From Paenibacillus sp. BIHB 4019 (GTDB taxonomy: Bacteria > Bacillota > Bacilli > Paenibacillales > Paenibacillaceae): a stretch of 64,000 nt of DNA. A program made the translations under genes and the position numbers. This document shows positions 17,069 through 25,475 of the stretch, piece after piece; position 1 is the first letter of the stretch, and each line of letters starts with the position of its first letter. Where the stretch lies: the NCBI RefSeq assembly GCF_002741035.1, contig NZ_CP016808.1:3476001-3540000 (forward strand), in the 5' to 3' direction. The notes beneath the pieces are model-generated. The model ran no database searches, was not told the DNA's origin, and worked only from the letters and a program-made list of their open reading frames with translations.

Positions 17069-18082
17069 ATGGCAACGATTAAAGAAATTGCGGCTATGGC
17101 GGAGGTGTCTGCCGCGACGGTGTCACGTGTGCTTAACAACGATATGACGCTCGCTGTCGGCGAAGAGACGCGTGCACGCATATTCGCGATAGCGGAAAAG
17201 TTGCAGTATAAGCCATCGCGTCTAAAACGGCTCAAGCAAGAAAGCCAGCGTTCACAGCTGCAAGTTGGCTTATTGCTGAGCTTTACGCTTGAACATGAGG
17301 ATATCGATCCTTATTTCCTGTCCATTCGCAGAGGAATTGAGCGCCGTTGCGAGGAGCTAGGCATCGCCATCGTTAAAGTATGGCGCATTGGCGGAGCTAT
17401 GGAGCCTCATCCGCAGCTGGATGGCCTCATTGTCGTTGGCGGGGTCGCAGAGCGTGACGTTCGGATGCTGTATGAGGGCGACAAAGTCGTCATGATTGAC
17501 CATCTGGGCAAGCTGCGGCATTATGACACGGTCAACTTGAATTTTGAGCAGGCGGTTGAGGATGTTATGGAGCATCTGCTGGAGCTCGGACATAGCCGCA
17601 TTGGCTACATTGGCGGTGGAGTAGATCAAGCCGCCGACGAGCCGCGGCGCAAGCATATGCAGCACCTGCTGGAGTCGCACGGTATTTTGCGTAAGGATTG
17701 GGTGCTTGCCGGGGAATGGACAACAGGCAGCGGTTATGAGCTGATGAATGGGCTGCTGGGCCTGGAAGAACGTCCTACTGCATGCTTTGTCGGCAGCGAC
17801 CCAATGGCAATTGGTGCGCTTCGCGCGCTGCATGAGCACGGTGTAGAGGTGCCGGAGCAAATGGCAATTGTCGGTTTCGACGACATTGAGGTATCGGCTT
17901 TCGTACAGCCGCCGCTAACGAGCGTCAAGGCGTATACGGAGCAAATGGGCAAGACAGCAGTACAACTGCTTTTGGAACGGATTGAAGGCCGCGAAGTTCC
18001 GCTGCATGTCATGATGAATACGACGCTAATGGCGCGTGAAAGCAGCGGGACAACCGGTCATAATAAGGAGGCTAATGAATAA
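17069..18082 (+). CDS. LacI family transcriptional regulator of alpha-galactoside use
   Basis: A 337-residue repressor. The helix-turn-helix is at the N-terminus (ATIKEIAAMAEVSAATVSRV, then LNND), followed by the hinge and a periplasmic-binding-protein-like sugar domain (LIVVGGVAERDV, RIGYIGGG, VGSDPMAIGALRALHEHGVEVPEQ, GFDDIEVSAFVQPPLTSV). I chose the ATG at 17069, because LacI proteins begin exactly two residues before I-K-E-I-A; the GTG at 17057 is too far upstream. The stop overlaps the alpha-galactosidase start by one base, so the likely inducer is an alpha-galactoside or galactose. Confidence 0.88.
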   Translation: MATIKEIAAMAEVSAATVSRVLNNDMTLAVGEETRARIFAIAEKLQYKPSRLKRLKQESQRSQLQVGLLLSFTLEHEDIDPYFLSIRRGIERRCEELGIAIVKVWRIGGAMEPHPQLDGLIVVGGVAERDVRMLYEGDKVVMIDHLGKLRHYDTVNLNFEQAVEDVMEHLLELGHSRIGYIGGGVDQAADEPRRKHMQHLLESHGILRKDWVLAGEWTTGSGYELMNGLLGLEERPTACFVGSDPMAIGALRALHEHGVEVPEQMAIVGFDDIEVSAFVQPPLTSVKAYTEQMGKTAVQLLLERIEGREVPLHVMMNTTLMARESSGTTGHNKEANE

Positions 18083-20277
18083 TGGCTATTATTTTTGACG
18101 AACAAAATCAGCTTTTTCATCTGCAATCGAAAGAAACCAGCTATGTGATCGCGTTGGTGAAAGGCGCTTACCCGGCACATGTGTATTGGGGCAAACGGGT
18201 ACGCGGCAGCCAGCTCGGAAGACTGCTTGAGCTGAAGGAGCGCTGCTCGTTCAGTCCTTCAACAGAAGCGGATGATTTAAGAGTGTCGCTTGATACGCTG
18301 CCGCAGGAATATCCGGCATTCGGCAATTCGGATTTCCGCTATCCGGCATATCAAGTACAGCTTGCTGACGGAACGACGGTAACGGATTTGCGCTACGATT
18401 CTCACCGGATCGTACAGGGCAAGCCGGCACTTGAAGGATTGCCGTCTGTCTATGCAGAAGGCGAAGACGAGGCACAGACGCTTGAAATTACACTTGCGGA
18501 CAGCTACTCAGGCCTGCGTGTCGTACTGCTCTATACCGTATTTGAATCGTATAACGCGATTACTCGCTCGGCTCGTGTCATTAATGGCAGCGAGAACACG
18601 CTGCAGCTGCTTCGGGCGCTTAGCATGAGCTTAGACCTCCCTAATGACCATTATGATATGCTTCAGCTGTCTGGTGCGTGGGCGCGCGAGCGTTACATTC
18701 ACCGCCGCCAGCTGGAGCCGGGACTGCAATCGGTGGAAAGCCGCCGCGGCGCAAGCAGCCATGCGCAAAATCCATTTATCGCTTTGCTGTCTGAAGGGGC
18801 GACAGAGGATCATGGCGATGTGTATGGGGTAAACCTCGTCTACAGCGGCAACTTTGTAGGAGGCGTTGAGGTCGACCAGTACCATGCGGCAAGATTGTTT
18901 ATCGGAATTAATCCGTTTGATTTCAATTGGAGACTGGAGCCAGGCGAGCAATTCCAGACGCCAGAGGCGGTACTCGTGCATTCCTCCGAAGGGCTGGGCG
19001 GCATGTCCCGCAGCTTCCATGATCTCTATCGTTCGCGTCTATGCCGCGGCAGCTTCCGTGACGAGAGCAGACCGATTTTGATCAATAACTGGGAAGCGAC
19101 TTACTTCAACTTTACAGCGGATAAAATTGAGGATATTGCTAAGGTTGGCAAGGAGCTGGGCATGGAGCTGTTCGTGCTCGACGATGGCTGGTTTGGGCAG
19201 CGAAATAGCGACAATTCATCGCTTGGAGACTGGTTCGTTGACAAAAACAAGCTGCCGGGCGGTCTTGAGGATCTAGTTGCGCGCATTCGCAATCTGGATA
19301 TGCAGTTCGGCCTTTGGTTTGAACCGGAGATGGTATCGCCTAACAGCGAGCTGTATCGTGCTCATCCCGAGTGGTGTCTGCATGTCGAAGGAAGGCGCCG
19401 TACAGAGGCTCGCAATCAGCTGATTTTGGATCTGTCCCGTGCTGACGTTCGCGAATATATCGTTAAAACGATTTCTGATGTGCTCGCTAGCGCGCCGATT
19501 ACGTACGTAAAATGGGACATGAACCGCAATATGTCCGAGATTGGCTCTGCACTGCTTCCAGCCGAGCGCCAGCGTGAGACGGCTCATCGTTACATGCTTG
19601 GCCTTTATGAAGTGCTGGAGCGCATTACATCCGCTTTCCCGCATATTTTGTTCGAAAGCTGCTCCGGCGGCGGCGGACGCTTTGATCCGGGCATGCTGTA
19701 TTACATGCCGCAAACGTGGACGAGCGATAATACCGATGCCGTTTCGAGGCTGAAAATCCAATATGGCACGAGCCTCGTTTATCCGATTAGCTCGATGGGC
19801 TCCCACGTATCGGCTGTTCCTAACCATCAGGTTGGCCGCATTACGCCGCTTGAGACGCGCGGCAATGTGGCACTGTCCGGCAACTTTGGTTATGAGCTGG
19901 ATTTGACGAAGTTCACCGAGGATGAGAAGGAAACGGTGAAAGACCAGATTGCGCTGTATAAAGAAGTCCGCCATCTCGTACAGTTTGGCGATTTCTATCG
20001 TCTGTCCAGCCCATTTGAAGGCAATATTGCCGCATGGATGTTCGTTTCGAAAGACAAGAGCGAGGCGTTTGCTGTCTACACATCCGTCTTGCAGGAGCCG
20101 AATCCGCCGCTGAGCCGTTTTGTGCTGAAAGGGCTTGATCCAAACCGCGATTATGTATGGCAAGAAAATGGCGAGACGTATGGCGGCGATGAGCTGCTGT
20201 ATGCTGGACTTGCGACGCCGCAATTCCATAACGATTATGCAAGCAAGGTTTATCGTTTCCGCGCTGCTGGCGTTTAA
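18082..20277 (+). CDS. Alpha-galactosidase, glycoside hydrolase family 36
   Basis: A 731-residue enzyme that releases alpha-linked galactose from melibiose, raffinose and related sugars. The length fits the tetrameric GH36 subgroup (AgaA-like, about 730 residues). The catalytic nucleophile is D479 in YVKWDMNRNMSE and the acid/base is D549 in TWTSDNTDAVSR. Other family motifs are VLDDGWFG, WFEPEMV and SCSGGGGRFD. There is no signal peptide, so it acts in the cytoplasm. The ATG at 18082 overlaps the LacI stop and follows AAGGAGG (18065-18071). No transporter is adjacent. A bidirectional terminator follows. Confidence 0.93.
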   Translation: MAIIFDEQNQLFHLQSKETSYVIALVKGAYPAHVYWGKRVRGSQLGRLLELKERCSFSPSTEADDLRVSLDTLPQEYPAFGNSDFRYPAYQVQLADGTTVTDLRYDSHRIVQGKPALEGLPSVYAEGEDEAQTLEITLADSYSGLRVVLLYTVFESYNAITRSARVINGSENTLQLLRALSMSLDLPNDHYDMLQLSGAWARERYIHRRQLEPGLQSVESRRGASSHAQNPFIALLSEGATEDHGDVYGVNLVYSGNFVGGVEVDQYHAARLFIGINPFDFNWRLEPGEQFQTPEAVLVHSSEGLGGMSRSFHDLYRSRLCRGSFRDESRPILINNWEATYFNFTADKIEDIAKVGKELGMELFVLDDGWFGQRNSDNSSLGDWFVDKNKLPGGLEDLVARIRNLDMQFGLWFEPEMVSPNSELYRAHPEWCLHVEGRRRTEARNQLILDLSRADVREYIVKTISDVLASAPITYVKWDMNRNMSEIGSALLPAERQRETAHRYMLGLYEVLERITSAFPHILFESCSGGGGRFDPGMLYYMPQTWTSDNTDAVSRLKIQYGTSLVYPISSMGSHVSAVPNHQVGRITPLETRGNVALSGNFGYELDLTKFTEDEKETVKDQIALYKEVRHLVQFGDFYRLSSPFEGNIAAWMFVSKDKSEAFAVYTSVLQEPNPPLSRFVLKGLDPNRDYVWQENGETYGGDELLYAGLATPQFHNDYASKVYRFRAAGV

Positions 20278-20348
20278 GCTGTCGCAAAGTCGCACATAGT
20301 CGCAATTTTCAAGTCGTTGACTATTCAAGATAATAAGTTATGAATCAG

Positions 20349-20393
20349 AAAAAAGCTTCCGCCGCCACGAAAAGTGGTGTTGGAAGCTTTTTT
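20349..20393. terminator. Bidirectional terminator between convergent genes
   Basis: AAAAAAGCTTCC and GGAAGCTTTTTT bracket an inner CCAC/GTGG stem. It ends alpha-galactosidase on the plus strand and the aldo/keto reductase on the minus strand. Confidence 0.8.
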
Positions 20394-20427
20394 CAATTAC
20401 ATATAAGTGCCATTGTTCTTATAATCC

Positions 20428-21402
20428 TTAAGGCAGCGCTTTGCCGCGCGAGCAGTTATACAGCCTGTACCATTCTTCGCGCGTTAAACGAAGCGTATTG
20501 GCATCTTTGCAGGCGAGGATACGCTTTGGATTGATTGAGCCGATAACAGGCTGAATGTTAGCCGGATGTCTCATCAGCCATGCGAGTACGATCGCTTCAG
20601 GCGTCGTATCTTTACGCTCCGCGAATTCAGCGACGAGCGCGGCTGTTGCAACAACCGATTCAGGGCTGTCGCCGAGCGGCGCACCGGAATAGATGCCTTG
20701 AGCGAGCGGGCCCCACGATTGCAGCTGAATATTTTCCATCCGGCAATACTCAAGCGTTCCTTCCGGGAACACATTATCGCGCGCAGCAAGCTGATTGACA
20801 TGCAGCCCTGTATCAATAAATCCATGCTTGAGCAAACTGAGCTCCAGTTGATTCACGATAAACGGCTCATCCGTATAAGCGCGAAGCAGCTTAATTTGCC
20901 CTTGGCTCATATTGGAAACGCCGAATGCGCGAACTTTGCCGGAAGCCTTGAGCTTCGAAATCGCGCTGGCTACTTCCTCTGGCTCAACAAGCGCATCTGG
21001 GCGATGCAGCAGCAAAATGTCGAGATACTCGGTTTGCAGCCGCTCCAAAATACCATCGACGCTGCTTAATATATGGCTTTCCGAAAAATCAAAGCGCTGC
21101 GGATCATCATCGCCGCCTTGCAGGCGAATTCCGCATTTGGATTGCAAAATGATTTGCTCACGCAGGCCCGGACGGTCCTTCAGCACTTGGCCGAAAACTT
21201 GCTCGGCTTTGCCGAACGTATAAATGTCTGCATGATCATACATGTTGATGCCGATTTCCAGCGCCGCGTCGACGGCTTCATGGCCTTCCTTAAAATGCTC
21301 GGCCTCAATCGGATTACGGTTCCAGCCGCCGCCAAAGCGCATACAGCCGAGAACAAGCTGGCTCGCTTCAATGCCGCGTTTATGCAAAGGGATCGAACTC
21401 AT
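20428..21402 (-). CDS. Aldo/keto reductase family oxidoreductase (YdhF-like)
   Basis: A 324-residue NADPH-dependent (beta/alpha)8-barrel reductase. The catalytic tetrad is visible: D and Y in NMYDHADIYTFG, K in LQSKCGI, and H in DILLLHRPDALVEP. The C-terminal coenzyme region includes PVIGSINPKRI. The frame is open six codons further to an ATG at 21420, but that ATG forms part of the ribosome site GGAGGT, so the ATG at 21402 is the likely start. Substrate unknown. A 7-bp palindrome lies just upstream in the promoter. Confidence 0.85.
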   Translation of the reverse strand: MSSIPLHKRGIEASQLVLGCMRFGGGWNRNPIEAEHFKEGHEAVDAALEIGINMYDHADIYTFGKAEQVFGQVLKDRPGLREQIILQSKCGIRLQGGDDDPQRFDFSESHILSSVDGILERLQTEYLDILLLHRPDALVEPEEVASAISKLKASGKVRAFGVSNMSQGQIKLLRAYTDEPFIVNQLELSLLKHGFIDTGLHVNQLAARDNVFPEGTLEYCRMENIQLQSWGPLAQGIYSGAPLGDSPESVVATAALVAEFAERKDTTPEAIVLAWLMRHPANIQPVIGSINPKRILACKDANTLRLTREEWYRLYNCSRGKALP

Positions 21403-21422
21403 ACGTTTATCAACCTCCATGT

Positions 21423-21448
21423 AAGTGATTACATCACTTCCTATTATA
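21423..21448 (-). promoter_or_regulatory. Promoter -10 and palindromic candidate operator of the aldo/keto reductase
   Basis: On the minus strand TATAAT (21448-21443) is followed by AAGTGAT and ATCACTT arms with a 3-bp centre (21423-21439) right at the expected transcription start. This is the position of a repressor site. The -35 is weak. Confidence 0.4.
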
Positions 21449-21531
21449 ATGCTAAATGGACAGGCGTACAGTGTTTATTGTTGAAAAAAGGACAAGCAAA
21501 ACGCCATACTCTGTGAGTCGATGCCCAATTG

Positions 21532-21578
21532 AAAAAACACGCCATACTTCGTCCAGCAAGGACGATCGTACAGCGTGT
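21532..21578 (-). terminator. Rho-independent terminator after the siderophore-binding lipoprotein
   Basis: On the minus strand ACACGCTGTACGATCGTCC pairs with GGACGAAGTATGGCGTGT (imperfect in the middle) and a run of T residues follows (21537-21532). Confidence 0.75.
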
Positions 21579-21603
21579 TCTAAGCCATTGGCTTATTAAT
21601 AGT

Positions 21604-22623
21604 TTATTTCACCATTGCTTTCAATACATCGTCAATGATTTGCCCATTGGCGATTTTGCCTTTGTACAGCCAGCTGCTGGACGAATCGAGCTCAATGACG
21701 TTGCCTGCTTTGACAGCCGGAAGGCCTTGCCAAATGGGACCATCAATGATGGAAGTATCGCCAGCTTGCTTGTCGCTGTCGAGCAGGAAAATATAGTCGG
21801 CATCCAGCTCGGCGAGCTTCTCCAGTGATACGGGGTTCCAGTTGCCGCGGGTTTCTACGGGCACTTCTGTAACCAGATTCGGCGTTTTGAGACCGAGATC
21901 CTGATAAAGCACAGCACCGCTGGATACGACCTCATCTACCATATAGAAGTTTTTTTGCGTTAGCCAAAAGACAGCTGCGGATTTCTCGCCGACTGCCGCT
22001 TGAATTTTAGCTTTGGCATCGGCTGCTTTTTGATCGTAATCGGCAATCGCTTGCTCAGCGCCTGCTTTATTATTCAGCAAATCGCCAATCGTAAGCAGTG
22101 TTTTACGCCAATCAATATTAGTGGCATTTCCGAGCACATAAGTAGGAGCGATTTTGGCATACTGCTCATAAAGGCCTTTCTGCACGGCACTTTCCTCGCC
22201 GATGATAATCAAATCGGGAGAGAAGCTTGCCACAGCTTCTACTGGAAGGTCGTAGGCAATCGTAGGAACATCCTTCAGACTGCCTTGCAAGTATTGCTGA
22301 ATGCTGTTGCTTCCAACAGTCCATTGCGCGACTGGAATTTTGCCAAGCGTCACGACTGGATCCTCCAAATAAGAAGCCAAAATACGCTGAGGGTTGCCAG
22401 GAATGGTTACTTCATGACCCATAGCATCCGTTACTACTTTATCTGCTGCAGGAGCCTCGGAGGCTTCAGCGCTTGCTTCCGGCGAGGCGGATGGAGCGGC
22501 TGAACCTGCTGTATTGTTTGTAGCTGCATTCCCTCCGCAAGCTGCAAGGAGCAGCGTTAGAGCAAGCAGAGCAATGAGGGTAACCTGTGATTTGCCTTTC
22601 AGAAATCCAAAACGTGAGAGCAT
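21604..22623 (-). CDS. Iron-siderophore ABC transporter substrate-binding lipoprotein
   Basis: A 339-residue surface-anchored binding protein. The lipobox LLAAC is at residues ~25-29 (TLLLAACGG), followed by an Ala/Ser-rich linker. The periplasmic-binding domain (type III, FeuA/FhuD-like) shows T-D-A-M-G-H-E-V-T-I-P, P-Q-R-I-L-A, D-L-I-I-I-G, and D-A-D-Y-I-F-L-L-D motifs. The role is capture of a ferric siderophore, to be passed to a permease that is not encoded here. A Fur box covers its promoter, and an AraC-type regulator gene lies just upstream on the same strand. Confidence 0.9.
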   Translation of the reverse strand: MLSRFGFLKGKSQVTLIALLALTLLLAACGGNAATNNTAGSAAPSASPEASAEASEAPAADKVVTDAMGHEVTIPGNPQRILASYLEDPVVTLGKIPVAQWTVGSNSIQQYLQGSLKDVPTIAYDLPVEAVASFSPDLIIIGEESAVQKGLYEQYAKIAPTYVLGNATNIDWRKTLLTIGDLLNNKAGAEQAIADYDQKAADAKAKIQAAVGEKSAAVFWLTQKNFYMVDEVVSSGAVLYQDLGLKTPNLVTEVPVETRGNWNPVSLEKLAELDADYIFLLDSDKQAGDTSIIDGPIWQGLPAVKAGNVIELDSSSSWLYKGKIANGQIIDDVLKAMVK

Positions 22624-22687
22624 AATTTCCTCCTAGAAATCTCTAATTATCAAGCATGGCCTAAACCTATTCTTGACTCCAACTAGA

Positions 22688-22716
22688 ATGATAATCATTA
22701 TCGAAATTAATGTCAA
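22688..22716 (-). promoter_or_regulatory. Fur box over a consensus promoter
   Basis: On the minus strand TTGACA (22716-22711), a 17-bp spacer and TATCAT (22693-22688) form a strong promoter. TGATAATCATTATCG (22689-22703, plus strand) matches the 7-1-7 Fur box TGATAATNATTATCA at all but the last base and covers the -10 and spacer. Iron repression of the lipoprotein gene is expected. Confidence 0.85.
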
Positions 22717-22736
22717 TGTTTCATTTAGTGGGAGAT

Positions 22737-23531
22737 TTAAGGCTGAGCTTTGGCGCGCTCTTTCATATAAAAGGTCGGCGTCCTTCCCGTAAAACGCTTG
22801 AACAGCCGTTGAAAATAAGAAACGTCGCGATAGCCGACAAATTCAGCAACCTCACCAACCGTCAGCATCGAATCGACGAGCATATAGATCGCTTTTTTCA
22901 TCCGCGTATCATGAACGAAGGTGCTAATCGTTTGCCCAGTGACACGGCGGAACAGGGTAGCGGCATAGTTGGGGCTTTTCTGAATGTAGCTGCCGAGCTC
23001 TTCCTTCGTAATTTTTTCACGATAATGGTTGAAAATATAATGCTTCATACGCTCTACCTGCTGATTCGTATCGGCCATTGCGGGGCCTTTATTCCATTCG
23101 CGATTCCAGACCGCCAGCCATTCTGTTACGACAGCTTGGGCGATGATAGGCGCATACTCGGCTTGCTCCAGCCATTCCGCATGAAGATGTTTCATTCGGG
23201 CCAGCAGCATGTCGTACATGCCAATGCGGGATTTTACCCACGTCTGGCGCTGAAGCAGCGGCAATACGGGAGCAGAAGACAAACTTAATGTAACAACAAA
23301 CTTCTCATGAAAAACAGTAGGCACACATTTTCCGTAATACGCTTGGTTCGGCGGTATATAGAGCAGGTCGCCCTTCTCGGCGATCACCTTCTCGTTCTCA
23401 ATCCAATAGACGACCGTCCCATAGCTGACTAGAATCAACGCTGCTTCGTTCGTATTTTTTGTGTTTTTTTCGTAAAACCATTCCATTCCTCGGTCCTGTC
23501 GAACCGCTGTTACTTGCAGCATTTGGGCCAT
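22737..23531 (-). CDS. AraC family transcriptional regulator, linked to siderophore uptake
   Basis: A ~264-residue regulator with an N-terminal cupin-like sensor (ALILVSYGTVVYWIENEKVI, GDLLYIPPNQAYYG) and a C-terminal AraC DNA-binding region (LGSYIQKSPNYAATLFRRVTG, VGEVAEFVGYRDVSYFQRLF, then KRFTGRTPTFYMKERAK). It lies upstream of the Fur-controlled binding protein on the same strand, like the Btr-type activators of siderophore uptake. The TTG at 23546 overlaps the AAGGAGG sequence and so cannot be the start. The ATG at 23531 or the one at 23522 is the start; spacing from the ribosome site (3 or 12 nt) does not decide it. Confidence 0.8.
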   Translation of the reverse strand: MAQMLQVTAVRQDRGMEWFYEKNTKNTNEAALILVSYGTVVYWIENEKVIAEKGDLLYIPPNQAYYGKCVPTVFHEKFVVTLSLSSAPVLPLLQRQTWVKSRIGMYDMLLARMKHLHAEWLEQAEYAPIIAQAVVTEWLAVWNREWNKGPAMADTNQQVERMKHYIFNHYREKITKEELGSYIQKSPNYAATLFRRVTGQTISTFVHDTRMKKAIYMLVDSMLTVGEVAEFVGYRDVSYFQRLFKRFTGRTPTFYMKERAKAQP

Positions 23532-23745
23532 CGGCCTCCTTATCAAAAATATAAGAAATCATTAGCTTCACTCTTATAATCAGCTTATATTCCACCCTCG
23601 AAACGGAAGCTTTGCCGCCAAAGGACGGCGAAAGCCGTTTACGCTTTAATAGTACTATATTACATTTAGAATACTATATTTCGTAGTCGATTGAAACGGC
23701 TAGGTTTATAATAGGGGTATAAATGTTCAGGAGGAATGAGACTTC

Positions 23746-25167
23746 ATGCGTAAAACCAAAATTGTTTGTACGATGGGACCTGCTTGTGATTCGGTTGATA
23801 CTTTAAGGGAAATGATTCGATCGGGGATGAATGTGGCGCGTCTGAATATGGCGCACGGGGAACTGGAGGATCATGCTGGACGTATTGAGCGGATTCGCGA
23901 AGCGGCTGCTGCTGAAAATGCAATCGTGCCGATTTTGCTGGATATTAAAGGACCAGAGGTACGGATTGGCAAGCTGGAGGAAGCTTCTTACATGCTGGTG
24001 GCTGGCGAGACGCTGACGCTGACGACGGAAGAAGTACTCGGCAATGGCCGCCGCATTCATGTTAACTATAGCGAGCTTCCGCTTGTCGTGAAGCCTGGCA
24101 ATACGATTTTGCTCGATGATGGCCTGATTGATCTTGAGGTGGCATCGGTGGAAGCGACGGAAGTACATTGCACGATCGTAAACGGCGGTCTGATCAAGCC
24201 GCGCAAAGGCGTTAACCTGCCGGGCATCCGCACGACGCTGCCAGGTGTAACAGAGCGCGATATTCGCCATATCCACTTTGGCATTCAGCAAAACATCGAT
24301 ATTATTGCGCCTTCCTTCGTAAGAAGAGCGGAAGATATTTTGGAAATTCGCGAGCTGCTGCAAGCACACGGTGCTGGTCACGTTCAAATCATTTCGAAAA
24401 TTGAAAATGAAGAGGGCGTCGTAAACCTGGATTCCATCATTGCTGCTTCGGATGGCATTATGGTTGCCCGCGGCGACTTGGGTGTTGAAATTCCTGTTCA
24501 GGATGTGCCTTCGATGCAGCGCGACATGATTAATAAGTGTAACGTAGCAGGCAAGCCTGTTATTGTTGCGACCCATATGCTGGATTCCATGCAAGTAAAC
24601 CCGCGTCCTTCGCGCGCAGAAGTGAGCGACGTTGCAGGTGCGGTTATGCAAGGAACGGATGCCATCATGCTGTCCGGCGAGACGGCTGCGGGGAAATATC
24701 CGGTTCAATCGGTTGCAACGATGGCTGCTATTGCGTTTAAGGCGGAGTCCCAATTGGACTACTACGCAGGCTTCCAGGAGCGCCGTCAGCTTGCTTCCAC
24801 GACGATTACAGAAGTCATTAGCCAAGCGGTTGTCAGCTCATCTCTGGAGCTCAAGGCGAAAGCGATTCTTACTCGTACGGAAAGCGGCTTTACGGCGCGG
24901 ATGGTATCCAAATACCGCCCGCAATCGCCAGTTATCGCGATTACTTCCGACGAGAAAATTTTGCCGCTATTGGCGCTGCTTTGGGGCGTTATTCCGGTGA
25001 AGGGCACGAAGACTGGCACGACGGACGAGCTGCTGCATGCGGCAATGGCGGATGCAGAGCAAACCGGACTGCTTGCTGAGGGAGATTTTGTCGTCATTAC
25101 GGCAGGAGCGCCTGTTGGCTTATCCGGTACGACGAATTTGATCAAAATCGAGCAATACGGCGTATAG
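23746..25167 (+). CDS. pyk: Pyruvate kinase (short form)
   Basis: A 473-residue enzyme that converts phosphoenolpyruvate and ADP to pyruvate and ATP. Motifs: KIVCTMGPAC at the start, LDIKGPEVRIG, the active-site stretch IISKIENEEGV, MVARGDLGVEIP and MLSGETAAGKYPV. The extra C-terminal PEP-utiliser-like domain found in the main Bacillus enzyme (about 585 residues) is missing, so this is probably a second, short paralogue. The ATG at 23746 has AGGAGG 10 bp upstream. Monocistronic, followed by a terminator. Confidence 0.93.
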   Translation: MRKTKIVCTMGPACDSVDTLREMIRSGMNVARLNMAHGELEDHAGRIERIREAAAAENAIVPILLDIKGPEVRIGKLEEASYMLVAGETLTLTTEEVLGNGRRIHVNYSELPLVVKPGNTILLDDGLIDLEVASVEATEVHCTIVNGGLIKPRKGVNLPGIRTTLPGVTERDIRHIHFGIQQNIDIIAPSFVRRAEDILEIRELLQAHGAGHVQIISKIENEEGVVNLDSIIAASDGIMVARGDLGVEIPVQDVPSMQRDMINKCNVAGKPVIVATHMLDSMQVNPRPSRAEVSDVAGAVMQGTDAIMLSGETAAGKYPVQSVATMAAIAFKAESQLDYYAGFQERRQLASTTITEVISQAVVSSSLELKAKAILTRTESGFTARMVSKYRPQSPVIAITSDEKILPLLALLWGVIPVKGTKTGTTDELLHAAMADAEQTGLLAEGDFVVITAGAPVGLSGTTNLIKIEQYGV

Positions 25168-25185
25168 CCGCAAGCCTAAACGATA

Positions 25186-25242
25186 AGACATGGATGATAG
25201 ACTGGCCTAGGCGGGGCAGGATTATCGATCCATGTCTTTTTT
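25186..25242 (+). terminator. Rho-independent terminator after pyruvate kinase
   Basis: AGACATGGAT and ATCCATGTCT (25186-25195, 25228-25237) are perfect 10-bp arms around a 32-nt loop. A T-run follows. Confidence 0.7.
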
Positions 25243-25319
25243 CTTAGGTTAGGCTTGCTTAGTAAAGTCGAATGCTGGAGAAATAAGCTTAAATCTGTGG
25301 AATATGGACCATAATTTTG

Positions 25320-25348
25320 TTGAAAAACAGGAAAATTGTTCTTATTAT
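25320..25348 (+). promoter_or_regulatory. Putative promoter of the SPFH/zinc-ribbon operon
   Basis: TTGAAA (25320-25325) and TATTAT (25343-25348) with a 17-bp spacer in an AT-rich stretch about 130 bp before the gene. Confidence 0.45.
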
Positions 25349-25475
25349 TAAATAATAGAGATAGAAGTTTTGATAGTAAGGTGAAAAAGGCGAAGCTTTT
25401 CTTGCAGCATAGCTTCTGTATCGCCAAGCTGCTAGTGAGTGACAAAAAAAGTCAACATGTTAGAGGTGAGAGGGA

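Noticed and set aside
19273..20328. Long minus-strand frame opposite the alpha-galactosidase
   Set aside because: It is a shadow of the GH36 gene; the plus-strand frame has both catalytic residues and all family motifs.
23803..24825. Long minus-strand frame opposite pyruvate kinase
   Set aside because: Arg/Asn/His-rich composition typical of antisense shadow; the plus frame is a complete kinase.
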